Shown: positions 35,242 to 44,366 of the stretch, one piece after another | Numbering within the stretch: position 1 is the first letter of the stretch | How the letters are laid out: the number at the start of each line of letters is the position of its first letter | Assembly (NCBI GenBank): GCA_947496695.1 | Contig: CANMEI010000002.1 | Location: 434,001-498,000 of the forward strand | Direction: 5' to 3' | DNA length: 64,000 bases | From: an uncultured Cellulophaga sp. | GTDB taxonomy: Bacteria > Bacteroidota > Bacteroidia > Flavobacteriales > Flavobacteriaceae | The notes under the pieces: generated by a model | Database searches by the model: none | What the model was told of the DNA's origin: nothing | What the model saw: the letters and a program-made list of their open reading frames with translations, nothing else | Made by a program: the position numbers and the translations under genes

Positions 35242-36117
35242 ATGAAAAATATCGTATTTATACTACTTCTTGTTGCAAGTTTTACAAATGCTCAAGAAAC
35301 AAAAGAAGAACAAGAAGAGCAACGCTTAAAAAATTTACAAGAATCAAAAAATTACACATGGGATGGCAATAAAGCTTTATCAGAAAAAGATTTTGTTAAT
35401 GCAGAAGCTGAATATCGAAAAGCAATAGCCTTAAGTAATGATAATAGTGTAGCTCCATATAATTTAGGAAACGCATATTATATAAATGAAACCTATAATG
35501 AGGCTTTTACAAGATACAAACAAGCAGGTGAATTAGCTACTAGTAAGGTTGATAAACATAAAGCATACCATAATATGGGGAATGTTTTTATGAAAGAAAA
35601 ACAATATGAAAAAGCTGTTGAAGCATATAAACAAGCATTAAGAAACGATTCTACTGATGAAGAAACTCGTTACAATTTGGCTTTAGCACAAGAGATGCTT
35701 AAAAAACAACAAGAGGAAGATCAAAAGAATAAAGATCAGAATAAAGATCAAGAAGATAAAGACGACAAAAAAGACGAGAACGAAGATAACAAAGACGGAG
35801 AAGGAGAAGATAAAGAAGGAGATAAAGGCGACGAAAAAGAAGAGGACAAAAAAGATCAAGGAGACAAAGGAGACGAGAAAAAAGAAGATAAGAAAGACGG
35901 AGAAGGAGACAATAAAGAAAAAGAAGATAAGGATAAAGGTGAAAAACCTAAAGAAGGTGAAGGTGAAGGAAAACCACAACAAAGACCTAGCCAGTTATCA
36001 CCACAACAAGTACAAAATCTCTTAGATGCTATGCAAAACGAAGAGAAAAAAGTGCAAGAGAAAATGGATGCTAAAAAAGTAAAAGGAGTAAAAACCAAAA
36101 ACGAAAAAGATTGGTAA
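35242..36117 (+). CDS. batC: BatC, TPR protein with long acidic/basic low-complexity tail
   Basis: 291 residues. A signal peptide (to about residue 17) is followed by three TPR units (about 30-150; for example APYNLGNAYYINETYNEAF and AYHNMGNVFMKEKQYEKAV). Residues 155-250 are almost entirely Asp, Glu, Lys, Gln, Asn and Gly, a repetitive charged stretch likely disordered. The C-terminus SQLSPQQVQNLLDAMQNEE is conserved in BatC. The stop codon overlaps the BatD start in TAATG. Confidence 0.88.
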   Translation: MKNIVFILLLVASFTNAQETKEEQEEQRLKNLQESKNYTWDGNKALSEKDFVNAEAEYRKAIALSNDNSVAPYNLGNAYYINETYNEAFTRYKQAGELATSKVDKHKAYHNMGNVFMKEKQYEKAVEAYKQALRNDSTDEETRYNLALAQEMLKKQQEEDQKNKDQNKDQEDKDDKKDENEDNKDGEGEDKEGDKGDEKEEDKKDQGDKGDEKKEDKKDGEGDNKEKEDKDKGEKPKEGEGEGKPQQRPSQLSPQQVQNLLDAMQNEEKKVQEKMDAKKVKGVKTKNEKDW

Positions 36118-37901
36118 TGCAATTTAAATTAAAAAATAGTATTGCGCTTATATGTTTATTGTTTTTCGCTTTTCAACTACAAGCGCAAGATGATGAGGTT
36201 ACTTTTGATATGTCTGTTAGTAAAGATAAATTGGGTCTTAATGAACGGTTAAGGGTTGATTTTGCCATGAATTATGATGGTGATAATTTTACACCTCCTG
36301 ATTTTAAAGGTTTTAATGTAGTCATGGGACCTGCACAATCAATAAGAAATTCATGGGTTAACGGTGTACGCTCATATTCTAAAACATATTCTTACACCTT
36401 AGTACCTACATCACAAGGTAAACACACTATAGGCCAAGCTTCTATAATTATTAAAGGTAAAATATATAAGTCTCTCACAAAAGACATACTAGTTACAGCT
36501 GCTGTAAAAGACCCTAATGCACCACCATCAGCATCGTCTATAGCTGATGATAACTTACATTTAGTTGCAGAAGTTTCAAAAGTAAATCCATACTTGAACG
36601 AAGCAATAAGTGTTATTTACAAATTATATGTTAGTAACTCTATTAATGTAAGTAATTTTAGACCTCTTGACAATCCTAAATACAATAATTTTTGGAGCCA
36701 AGATATGCCTGTAAAACAATACAATATTGAAGAGGGTACTTACGAAGGCAAACCATATAAATTTGTCACCTTGAAACGTGTTGTTTTGTATCCGCAAAAA
36801 AGTGGAAAATTAGATATTGAACCTTTATCACTAGAAGTTTCAGTTGATGTACCTTCTGGTAGAAGAGATTTTTTTGGCAGACCATTATACACATCTACAA
36901 ACAAAAACGTATCAGCAGGTAGCAGAACAATTAATGTTAAAAAATTACCTGAAAAAGGTAAACCTGAAAACTTCAGTGGTGCAGTTGGTGACTTTCAATT
37001 TTCAGTCACTACAAACAAGACAGCATTAAATGCTTCTGAATCTTTACAAGCAAGTGTTAAGGTTAATGGTTCTGGTAACTTAAAACTTTTTCAATTACCC
37101 GAGCCCAGTTTACCTAGTGCTTTAGAAGTTTATGAACCTGAATTTGATGAGAATGTTAAAACCACTATAAGTGGCATGAATGGTAGCGTAAAAAACAATT
37201 ATACTATTGTTCCTAATTTTAAAGGAAAGTATCCTATACCTAGTATTTCATTTACATACTTTAATCCAAAAATAGAAAAATATATAAGCTTAAAATCTGA
37301 TGAAATTCTTATAAATGTAATAAACGGACCATTAAACAATAGTTCGCCTAATACTAGCCAAACTGAAAATAAACAGTCGGTTATTACAACTGGAGACCAG
37401 TTTCAATTTATTAAGTTAGATACAAACTTAACTCCTATAAATTCAACATATTTTTATAACTCAAAATCATATTGGTTATGGTTGTTATTGCCATTATTAT
37501 TAATACCAATTGCAATAATTTTTGGTAAAAAGCGAGAAGCTATAAGAAATGATGTTACTGGAAACAAAATTAGAAAAGCTAATAAACTTTCAAGAAAATA
37601 CTTATCTACTGCTAAAAAATCTTTAGGCGATAAAGAGGCTTTCTATATTGCATTAGAAAAAGCATTACATAATTATTTAAAAGCTAAATTAAAAATTGAA
37701 ACTTCAGAGTTTAGTAAAGACAAAATTTCTGAATTACTAGCTGAGAAAAAAGTTGATGATACTACAACACAAGGTTTTATTTCATTGTTAAAAAATTGCG
37801 AAATGGCACGTTACAGCCCTTTTTCAAATGTTCAAATGCAGCATGACTATACTAAGGCTAGTGAAGTGATTAATTCAATGGATAAGCAATTTAAAAGCTA
37901 A
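36117..37901 (+). CDS. batD: BatD, large periplasmic membrane-anchored protein
   Basis: 594 residues from the ATG at 36117; an in-frame TTG two codons upstream is less likely because the ATG overlaps the batC stop as TAATG. It has a signal peptide ending in LQAQDDEV, several BatD-type beta-sandwich repeats facing the periplasm, and one membrane helix (about 450-470). A cytoplasmic helical end has AFYIALEKALHNYLKAKL, which resembles part of the 31.5 kb protein. It ends at the batE start with a 1-base overlap. Confidence 0.88.
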   Translation: MQFKLKNSIALICLLFFAFQLQAQDDEVTFDMSVSKDKLGLNERLRVDFAMNYDGDNFTPPDFKGFNVVMGPAQSIRNSWVNGVRSYSKTYSYTLVPTSQGKHTIGQASIIIKGKIYKSLTKDILVTAAVKDPNAPPSASSIADDNLHLVAEVSKVNPYLNEAISVIYKLYVSNSINVSNFRPLDNPKYNNFWSQDMPVKQYNIEEGTYEGKPYKFVTLKRVVLYPQKSGKLDIEPLSLEVSVDVPSGRRDFFGRPLYTSTNKNVSAGSRTINVKKLPEKGKPENFSGAVGDFQFSVTTNKTALNASESLQASVKVNGSGNLKLFQLPEPSLPSALEVYEPEFDENVKTTISGMNGSVKNNYTIVPNFKGKYPIPSISFTYFNPKIEKYISLKSDEILINVINGPLNNSSPNTSQTENKQSVITTGDQFQFIKLDTNLTPINSTYFYNSKSYWLWLLLPLLLIPIAIIFGKKREAIRNDVTGNKIRKANKLSRKYLSTAKKSLGDKEAFYIALEKALHNYLKAKLKIETSEFSKDKISELLAEKKVDDTTTQGFISLLKNCEMARYSPFSNVQMQHDYTKASEVINSMDKQFKS

Positions 37902-38665
37902 TGAAAATGAAAAAAATACTATTCATATTTATAATATTCGTTGGTTATCTAGGCTTTTCACAAAATAAAGCTCTTTTTGAAGCAGCAAATAAAGCTTATA
38001 ACAACGCCAACTATGATGTTGCCGCTAAGAATTATTTAAAAATAATAGAGAATGGTGAGCATTCTGCAGAATTATATTTTAACTTGGGTAATGTATATTA
38101 TAAACAAAATCAAGTAGCTCCAAGTATTTATTATTTTGAAAAAGCATTACTATTAAAACCAAATGATAAGGATATAAAAAACAACTTAGCCTATGCTCAA
38201 AACATGACTCTAGACGCTATTGAGGTTTTACCCAAAACAGGGTTATCTAAAATATATAAACGCTTAACATCGTATTTCACCTTTGACCAGTGGGCATATA
38301 CAAGCGTTATTTTAATGTTTCTATTTATTTTAGGTTACCTTTTATATTATTTCTTAAACTATGCCACGCAAAGAAGAGTTGCATTTATACTGAGTCTTGT
38401 TTTCTTGTTTTTATCTATTTCAAGTATAGCCATTGCATATATAGAATATGATTCATTTAAATCTGACCAACCCGCTATAGTTTTTGATAAAGAAGTTATT
38501 ATAAAATCTGAGCCTAATAATAGCAGCCAAGAAACTTTTAGATTACACCAAGGCACTAAAGTTAATGTAATTGAAAAGTTGAACGATTGGAATAAAATTA
38601 AAATTGCCGACGGAAAAACAGGGTGGCTCTCTTCAGAAAGTATTAGATTACTTAAAGATATTTAA
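37901..38665 (+). CDS. batE: BatE, TPR plus SH3-like protein
   Basis: 254 residues: signal peptide, two to three TPR units (about 22-100; SAELYFNLGNVYYKQNQV), two membrane helices (about 128-150 and 160-180), and a C-terminal SH3b-like domain (TKVNVIEKLNDWNKIKIADG, GWLSSESIRLL). It is the last classical member of the Bat operon. Confidence 0.88.
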   Translation: MKMKKILFIFIIFVGYLGFSQNKALFEAANKAYNNANYDVAAKNYLKIIENGEHSAELYFNLGNVYYKQNQVAPSIYYFEKALLLKPNDKDIKNNLAYAQNMTLDAIEVLPKTGLSKIYKRLTSYFTFDQWAYTSVILMFLFILGYLLYYFLNYATQRRVAFILSLVFLFLSISSIAIAYIEYDSFKSDQPAIVFDKEVIIKSEPNNSSQETFRLHQGTKVNVIEKLNDWNKIKIADGKTGWLSSESIRLLKDI

Positions 38666-38696
38666 TATTTTTAAGTAAAAAATATCGATTTGCATA

Positions 38697-38704
38697 TATA
38701 TTTG
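38697..38704 (+). promoter_or_regulatory. -7 element upstream of small His/Glu-rich protein
   Basis: TATATTTG matches TAnnTTTG 9 bases before the ATG at 38713. If used, the transcript would have almost no leader, and the anhydrase block would be separable from the Bat operon. Confidence 0.45.
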
Positions 38705-38712
38705 TAATTAAT

Positions 38713-39027
38713 ATGAATAATTTTTACAAAAAATTGCTTCAAGGACTTCTTCTTTTACTATGGTTATTCGTCATAGTAAGGCCGTCTATTAGTATTTTTT
38801 TACAAAAAGATTCTAAAGTTATTCTTACTAACCTTACCGAAGAGGAACATAAAGAACATGAACACGGTAAAAAAGAAAAAGAATCTGAATTATTTTATAC
38901 AGACCATTCATTTATTACAATTAACATTTCAGAATTAAATTACAACATTCCATTTGTGTATCACAAAATGTGTATTTCTTCACATACACAAGATATTCAA
39001 GTACCCCCTCCTAAAGAAATAGCTTAA
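38713..39027 (+). CDS. Small membrane-anchored His/Glu-rich protein
   Basis: 104 residues. One N-terminal membrane helix (about residues 8-28) is followed by a short external domain with a charged, histidine-bearing stretch TEEEHKEHEHGKKEKE and a Pro-rich end QVPPPKEIA. I recognise no domain. The His-rich piece suggests loose metal binding but this is inference. It lies 86 bases upstream of the SulP gene on the same strand. Confidence 0.6.
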   Translation: MNNFYKKLLQGLLLLLWLFVIVRPSISIFLQKDSKVILTNLTEEEHKEHEHGKKEKESELFYTDHSFITINISELNYNIPFVYHKMCISSHTQDIQVPPPKEIA

Positions 39028-39112
39028 TTTAACTTAAAATAAATTTAAAATTATTTCTTAACAAGATATGCATCTATGAAAATAGATTAGCATATAAATT
39101 TCAATCTATATT

Positions 39113-40705
39113 ATGTTTAAAAACATTAAAAATGATTTGCCTGCAAGTGTCGTTGTCTTTTTCGTTGCATTGCCACTTTGTTTAGGTATTGCTTTAGCCA
39201 GTGGTGCACCTTTATTTTCTGGTGTTATAGCAGGTATTATTGGAGGTATTGTAGTAGGTGCATTATCTGGATCTAAAATTGGTGTAAGTGGACCCGCAGC
39301 AGGTTTAGCCGCTATAGTATTAACAGCAATTGGTACGCTCGGGGGTTATGAAAATTTTCTAGTTGCTGTAGTTTTAGGTGGTATTATTCAAATAATCTTT
39401 GGTATTTTAAAAGCTGGTGTAATTGGTTATTATTTTCCTTCATCAGTAATTAAAGGAATGCTTACTGGTATTGGTATCATAATTATATTAAAACAAATAC
39501 CACACTTTTTTGGTTATGATCCTGATCCTGAAGGTGATTTTGCATTTTTTCAAGTAGATGGAAAAAATACTTTTGGGGAAATATTAGACACTGTAAATAA
39601 TATAAGCCCTGGAGCAACACTTATAGCTATTATTGGTTTAAGTGTATTGCTTTTATGGGACAAAATATTATCAAAAAAAGGTAAGTTTTTTCAAATAATA
39701 CAAGGCCCGTTAGTAGCTGTAGTACTAGGTATTGTATATTTTGTACTTACAAAAGATAATGAAGTTTTAGAAATTTCAGCAAAACATTTAGTAAGCGTTC
39801 CTATTCCCGAAGATACTGCATCATTCTTAGCACAATTTTCATTTCCAAATTTTAAAGCAATTACTAATCCACAAGTTTGGATTACAGGTTTTACAATTGC
39901 TTTAGTAGCAAGTTTAGAAACTTTACTGTGTGTTGAAGCTACAGATAAATTAGACCCTGAAAAAAATGTAACACCAACAAACAGAGAACTACTAGCACAA
40001 GGTACTGGTAATATTATTTCTGGTTTAATTGGAGGTTTACCTATTACACAAGTAATTGTACGTAGTTCGGCAAATATACAGTCAGGTGGTAAAACTAAAT
40101 TAGCTGCAATTATTCATGGTTTTTTATTATTAATTTCAGTAATTTTAATACCTACATTACTTAATAAAATTCCTTTATCAGTATTAGCTGCAATTTTATT
40201 TATTGTTGGTTTCAAATTAGCTAAGCCAGCATTATTTGTTAAAATGTTCAAATTAGGATGGAAACAATTTGTACCTTTTATTGCAACTGTCTTAGGAATC
40301 GTATTTACTGATTTATTAATAGGTATAGCATTAGGGTTAGCTGTTGGTATTGTTGTTATTTTATTAAAAAATTACCAAAACTCACACTTTCTTCATATTG
40401 AAGATAAGAGTAATGGAAAACACAAAATTAAAATGACACTTGCTGAAGAGGTAACTTTCTTTAACAAAGGTGCAATTTTAAAAGAATTAGATAGCCTACC
40501 TGTTGACACCTACCTTGAATTAAATATACTAAACACACGTTATTTAGATAATGATATTATTGAGATACTAGAAGATTTCTCAATAAAAGCAAAAGATCGA
40601 AATATTGACATAAAGTTAGTTTCAAAAAGAGGTGTAGTTGAAAATCCATCTAGTTATATTGAATTTTTTAATGAACGTCCAAAGTCCGATATTAGCTTAA
40701 GCTAA
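39113..40705 (+). CDS. SulP family transporter, probably bicarbonate type
   Basis: 530 residues: transport domain with SulP signatures GGIVVGALSGSKIGVSGPAA and GGLPITQVIVRSSANIQSGG and ten or more membrane helices, then a short C-terminal STAS-like domain (about 435-525). Because two beta-carbonic anhydrase genes follow immediately on the same strand, bicarbonate rather than sulfate is the likely cargo, as in SulP/carbonic anhydrase pairs known in many bacteria. The transport direction and sodium dependence cannot be read from sequence. Confidence 0.88.
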   Translation: MFKNIKNDLPASVVVFFVALPLCLGIALASGAPLFSGVIAGIIGGIVVGALSGSKIGVSGPAAGLAAIVLTAIGTLGGYENFLVAVVLGGIIQIIFGILKAGVIGYYFPSSVIKGMLTGIGIIIILKQIPHFFGYDPDPEGDFAFFQVDGKNTFGEILDTVNNISPGATLIAIIGLSVLLLWDKILSKKGKFFQIIQGPLVAVVLGIVYFVLTKDNEVLEISAKHLVSVPIPEDTASFLAQFSFPNFKAITNPQVWITGFTIALVASLETLLCVEATDKLDPEKNVTPTNRELLAQGTGNIISGLIGGLPITQVIVRSSANIQSGGKTKLAAIIHGFLLLISVILIPTLLNKIPLSVLAAILFIVGFKLAKPALFVKMFKLGWKQFVPFIATVLGIVFTDLLIGIALGLAVGIVVILLKNYQNSHFLHIEDKSNGKHKIKMTLAEEVTFFNKGAILKELDSLPVDTYLELNILNTRYLDNDIIEILEDFSIKAKDRNIDIKLVSKRGVVENPSSYIEFFNERPKSDISLS

Positions 40706-40753
40706 GCTACTTTTCGATTACATAGATGACATTAATAATAAAAAAAATAAAAT

Positions 40754-41380
40754 ATGAAAGCGCATACTAAAGAAACGCAAAATACAATGAACCCTGAAAA
40801 AGCTCTTAAGTTTTTACAAGAGGGAAACGGAAGGTTTATGAATAATTTAAAAGCTAATAGAAATTTACTTGAACAAGTAAATGATACTAGTGAAGGTCAA
40901 TTTCCATTTGCAACAATTTTAAGTTGTATTGATTCTCGTGTTTCAGCAGAGTTGGTTTTTGATCAAGGCCTTGGTGATATATTTAGTATTAGAATTGCAG
41001 GTAACTTTGTAAATGAAGATATTTTAGGAAGTATGGAGTTTGCTAGCAAACTTGCAGGAACTAAATTAATCGTAGTATTGGGTCATACAAGCTGTGGTGC
41101 TATCAAAGGTGCTTGTGATCATGCTAGAATGGGTAACCTTACAGCACTTATAAATAAAATTGAGCCAGCAGTAGCTGCTGTACCAGAACCAAAAGATGAA
41201 AGCCTTAGAAATTCTAAAAATTTAGACTTCGTAGATGCTGTTTCTGAAAAAAATGTTCTTATAACTATTGAAAACATTAGAGAGAGAAGTAAAATTTTAG
41301 CTGAAATGGAAGAAAAAGGCGAAATTAAAATTGTTGGTGCTATGTATAACATATCAACAGGTGGAGTAGATTTTTATTAA
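40754..41380 (+). CDS. Beta-carbonic anhydrase, first copy
   Basis: 208 residues; interconverts carbon dioxide and bicarbonate using zinc. Zinc ligands are Cys58 (SCIDSR), His111 and Cys114 (GHTSCGA); the Asp60/Arg62 pair is intact. The sequence resembles the group of beta-enzymes often found with SulP transporters. A short extra N-terminus (MKAHTKETQNTM) precedes the conserved helix; an internal Met12 is an alternative start. It is 48 bases behind sulP and ends before a strong terminator. Confidence 0.92.
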   Translation: MKAHTKETQNTMNPEKALKFLQEGNGRFMNNLKANRNLLEQVNDTSEGQFPFATILSCIDSRVSAELVFDQGLGDIFSIRIAGNFVNEDILGSMEFASKLAGTKLIVVLGHTSCGAIKGACDHARMGNLTALINKIEPAVAAVPEPKDESLRNSKNLDFVDAVSEKNVLITIENIRERSKILAEMEEKGEIKIVGAMYNISTGGVDFY

Positions 41381-41410
41381 TATTACAATACCATAATATT
41401 TTTGATTGTT

Positions 41411-41440
41411 AAAATGGCTTACCAAATGGTAAGCCATTTT
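41411..41440 (+). terminator. Perfect terminator between the two carbonic anhydrase genes
   Basis: AAAATGGCTTACC (411-423) pairs perfectly with GGTAAGCCATTTT (428-440) across a 4-base loop, followed by an AT-rich TTTAATAG. It should end the sulP-anhydrase transcript before the second anhydrase gene. Confidence 0.88.
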
Positions 41441-41476
41441 ATTTAATAGTGTATCTTTCAATATAGAAATAAAAAA

Positions 41477-42103
41477 ATGAATCTAGACTTTGTATTCGAG
41501 AACAACAAAAAATGGGTAAACGAAAAACTCAATAATAACAAAGATTATTTTGAGGATATGGGTAAAGAACAAAACCCTGAGTTATTATATATTGGTTGTT
41601 CTGATAGTAGAGTTACGGCTGAAGATCTAATGGGCATGGGACCCGGTGAGGTATTTGTACACAGAAACATTGCAAATATGGTAATTGGCACAGATTTAAA
41701 TGCAACGTCTGTTGTTGAATATGCTGTTGTGCATTTAAAAGTAAACCATATTGTTGTCTGTGGTCATTACGGTTGCGGAGGTGTAAAAGCGGCAATGCAA
41801 TCTGAAGATTTAGGAATACTAAACCCTTGGTTACGAAACATTAGAGACGTATATCGCATACATAAAAAAGAATTGAATGCTATAGAAGATCAACAAACAA
41901 AATATGAACGTTTAGTAGAGTTAAATGTTCAAGAACAATGTGTTAATCTTATTAAAATGGCATCAGTACAAAAAGCTTTTAGACAAAAAGGATTAATAGT
42001 ACATGGTTGGGTTTTTGATATTCACACAGGTAATTTAAAAGATTTGAAAATAGATTTTGAAGGTCTTTTAAATAAAATCATGGAAATTTACCACCTAGAT
42101 TAA
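41477..42103 (+). CDS. can: Beta-carbonic anhydrase, second copy (Can type)
   Basis: 208 residues. Zinc ligands Cys41 (GCSDSR), His97 and Cys100 (GHYGCGG), with Asp43/Arg45. The MGMGPGEVFVHRNIAN block and the C-terminal part (HGWVFDIHTGNLKDL) match the Escherichia coli Can clade. It is clearly a different subgroup from the first copy, so it is not a recent duplication. It lies 36 bases after the terminator and may have its own promoter there. Confidence 0.92.
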   Translation: MNLDFVFENNKKWVNEKLNNNKDYFEDMGKEQNPELLYIGCSDSRVTAEDLMGMGPGEVFVHRNIANMVIGTDLNATSVVEYAVVHLKVNHIVVCGHYGCGGVKAAMQSEDLGILNPWLRNIRDVYRIHKKELNAIEDQQTKYERLVELNVQEQCVNLIKMASVQKAFRQKGLIVHGWVFDIHTGNLKDLKIDFEGLLNKIMEIYHLD

Positions 42104-42258
42104 CACATGCAAATTTCAAGAAATAGTAATAATTACTAATTCAGTATACGCTAAAAAAATATTTCTATATAATTGACATAAAATCAATTAAAACAATGTG
42201 ATATTCTTATCTAATAAAAAAGTTAAAGCAGTTAGACGTACTACTGCCATAAAAGTTT

Positions 42259-42266
42259 TAAATTTG
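42259..42266 (+). promoter_or_regulatory. -7 element upstream of pheS
   Basis: TAAATTTG matches TAnnTTTG and is 17 bases before the pheS start. No clear -33 box. The gap 42104-42283 otherwise holds nothing recognised. Confidence 0.45.
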
Positions 42267-42283
42267 TCAGCTAGTTTATTGTT

Positions 42284-43303
42284 ATGATTGATAAGATAAA
42301 AGAACATATTGCTGAAATTGAGAAGTTTTCTTCTGATTCTAAAGAAGCTATTGAAAGCCTAAGAATTAAATATTTAGGTAAAAAAGGCTTATTAAATGAG
42401 TTTTTTGCTGCATTTAAAAATGTTCCTAATGAACAGAAAAAAGAATTTGGTCAAACAATCAATCTCTTAAAAACAACAGCAACTAATAAAGTAGCTGAAC
42501 TAAAAGAAGCTTTAGAAAATAATACTGAAGAAAACAGTATTTATGGTGATTTAACACGACCAGGAGAAGCAATAGAATTAGGTTCTCGCCATCCTATATC
42601 AGTAGTGAAAAATCAAATTATTGATATTTTTTCAAGAATTGGTTTTAATGTTTCTGAAGGACCAGAAATTGAAGATGATTGGCATAACTTTACAGCTTTA
42701 AACTTACCTGAATATCACCCAGCTCGTGATATGCAAGATACTTTCTTTATTCAAACAAATCCTGATATTCTCTTACGTACGCATACTTCATCAGTTCAAG
42801 TACGTTATATGGAAAACAACCAACCACCTATTAGAACAATTTCTCCAGGTAGAGTATATAGAAACGAAGCTATTTCAGCTCGTTCACATTGTTTTTTCCA
42901 TCAAATAGAAGGGTTATATATTGATAAAAATGTATCGTTTGCAGATTTAAAACAAACATTGCAATTTTTTACAACAGAACTTTTTGGGAAATCTAAAATT
43001 AGATTACGCCCTTCTTATTTTCCTTTTACAGAACCAAGCGCAGAAGTTGATGTGTATTGGGGCTTAGAAACTGAAGCTGACTACCGAATTACAAAAGGTA
43101 CTGGCTGGTTAGAAATTGGTGGTTGTGGTATGGTAGACCCGAATGTTTTAACCAATTGTGGTATAGATCCAAATGAATATTCAGGTTTTGCTTTTGGTGT
43201 TGGTATTGATAGAATTGCTATGCTATTACATCAAATTACTGACATTAGGCTACTTAGTGAAAATGATATTCGCTTTTTAGAACAATTTAAATCTGCCCTT
43301 TAA
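42284..43303 (+). CDS. pheS: Phenylalanine-tRNA ligase alpha subunit
   Basis: 339 residues, the usual length. It charges tRNA-Phe together with PheT (not in the window). Class II motifs are visible: RHPISVVKNQI, HTSSVQVRYM and PGRVYRNEAISARSHCFFHQIEGL (motif 2), and the C-terminal GFAFGVGIDRIAMLLHQI (motif 3). The start is a coiled coil arm typical of PheS. No classical tRNA-dependent leader peptide is seen upstream. Confidence 0.96.
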   Translation: MIDKIKEHIAEIEKFSSDSKEAIESLRIKYLGKKGLLNEFFAAFKNVPNEQKKEFGQTINLLKTTATNKVAELKEALENNTEENSIYGDLTRPGEAIELGSRHPISVVKNQIIDIFSRIGFNVSEGPEIEDDWHNFTALNLPEYHPARDMQDTFFIQTNPDILLRTHTSSVQVRYMENNQPPIRTISPGRVYRNEAISARSHCFFHQIEGLYIDKNVSFADLKQTLQFFTTELFGKSKIRLRPSYFPFTEPSAEVDVYWGLETEADYRITKGTGWLEIGGCGMVDPNVLTNCGIDPNEYSGFAFGVGIDRIAMLLHQITDIRLLSENDIRFLEQFKSAL

Positions 43304-43317
43304 AATTCATATCTACA

Positions 43318-43713
43318 GTGAAAAAAGATATTGATATACCTGTTGTTGAAAATGTTTACGTCGCTATTATTCATGAGTGGGATGAAGAACTATTAAATAA
43401 AGTTTGGAATGCCTATTTAATTAATGATAAAGACATTGCTATAGAAATGGCAATTATTGTATCAAATGGTTTTAATGACACTAAAAAAACCTCAACTATT
43501 AGACATGGTTTGGGAACTTTACAAGCAAAATCATTTAAAAAATTTGAACCATTGCAAGAAGAAATTTTTGCTTTAGATAACATTTTTGCGCTGTCTTTCT
43601 TTGCAGAGAATAAATTGTATGATAAAAAATACTATTTTGAAAAAAACACAATTAATTCTTCTTCACTGGCTACTATTCCTTTAATTGAAAAAGAAGGAAT
43701 TATAGCTAGGTAA
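43318..43713 (+). CDS. Conserved hypothetical protein downstream of pheS
   Basis: 131 residues, GTG start at 43318, 14 bases after the pheS stop. No signal or membrane segment. The order of elements (IPVVENVYVAIIHEWDEELLN to STIRHGLGTLQAKSFKKFEPL) suggests a small alpha/beta fold. I do not recognise it. The short gap suggests co-transcription with pheS. Confidence 0.62.
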   Translation: MKKDIDIPVVENVYVAIIHEWDEELLNKVWNAYLINDKDIAIEMAIIVSNGFNDTKKTSTIRHGLGTLQAKSFKKFEPLQEEIFALDNIFALSFFAENKLYDKKYYFEKNTINSSSLATIPLIEKEGIIAR

Positions 43714-43756
43714 TGCTAAATTTTTCTTAAAAATATTCTTTTTAAGGTTCTTTTAG

Positions 43757-43787
43757 TTTTTATATTACAGAACTAATCATACTTTTG
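43757..43787 (+). promoter_or_regulatory. Promoter of the efflux operon
   Basis: TTTT at 43757-43760, exact 19-base spacer, then TACTTTTG at 43780-43787 fits TTTG-N19-TAnnTTTG apart from one base. It supports a transcript starting near 43792, so the non-ATG start of the regulator gene is plausible. Confidence 0.65.
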
Positions 43788-43813
43788 TGGCTTAATTTTT
43801 AGTACAAAAAGTT

Positions 43814-44296
43814 TTGGATAAAGAAACATACAAAAAGGAATTGATTGAGGAACTTGGTATTCATATGGAAAATGAATACTCATTAGCGCCACTACCAGCA
43901 CGTATTTTCGCCAATTTAGTAATTACTGATGAAGATGGGTTAACTTTTGAAGACTGCCTTACCAAAAGGGGAGCTAGTAAAAGTTCAATATCTACATCTC
44001 TTAACTTACTACTACAACTTGGTATGATTACCTATTTTACAAAATCTGGAGATAGAAAAAGGTATTTTAAAACTACTGATAAGGCTACTTTTTTTGTTCA
44101 AAAACTTGAACAAGCCATAAAAAAAGTAGACAATGAGACATATATGATGAATAAAGTAATCGATTACAATAAACAATTTAACCCCCTTAAATACAATACT
44201 AAAAAAAATGATTATAATGTTTATTTAAGCTGTATTTCAGAAAGTAAAGATTGTTATATAAAAGCAATATCAGAATTAAAAAAAGAGATCAAATAA
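43814..44296 (+). CDS. GbsR/MarR-type transcriptional regulator
   Basis: 160 residues from a TTG start at 43814 (MDKETYKKELIEELGIHME); the first in-frame ATG would cut off 17 conserved-looking residues. A winged helix-turn-helix spans about residues 20-90 (ARIFANLVITDEDGLTFEDC, RGASKSSISTSLNLLLQLGM). Similar regulators lead RND efflux operons in flavobacteria and usually repress them. The efflux adaptor gene begins 70 bases after its stop, with a candidate operator in between. Confidence 0.82.
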   Translation: MDKETYKKELIEELGIHMENEYSLAPLPARIFANLVITDEDGLTFEDCLTKRGASKSSISTSLNLLLQLGMITYFTKSGDRKRYFKTTDKATFFVQKLEQAIKKVDNETYMMNKVIDYNKQFNPLKYNTKKNDYNVYLSCISESKDCYIKAISELKKEIK

Positions 44297-44312
44297 ATTT
44301 TTTACCTAAATA

Positions 44313-44330
44313 GTTCGTTTTTTACCGAAC
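44313..44330. promoter_or_regulatory. Candidate operator upstream of efflux genes
   Basis: GTTCG (44313-44317) and CGAAC (44326-44330) form an inverted repeat, with a second half-palindrome GAACATTC at 44327-44334. It lies 37 bases before the adaptor start, a sensible site for the upstream GbsR-like or the downstream TetR-like protein. Confidence 0.42.
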
Positions 44331-44366
44331 ATTCAGAATTAACAAAACCTTAACAGACAACAAAAA

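Noticed and set aside
35701..35970. Possible tandem DNA repeat in batC
   Set aside because: The repetitiveness is at the amino-acid level (Lys/Asp/Glu/Gly) without a fixed DNA unit, and there are no spacers, so it is neither CRISPR nor a true tandem array.
35683..36122. Two long antisense ORFs across the BatC charged tail
   Set aside because: They are made of Phe, Leu and Ser runs that mirror the Lys/Glu/Asp repeats of BatC. Low-complexity shadow, no family match.
42104..42283. Leader peptide or T-box before pheS
   Set aside because: No Phe-rich short ORF with a terminator/antiterminator pair and no T-box sequence was seen in the gap.
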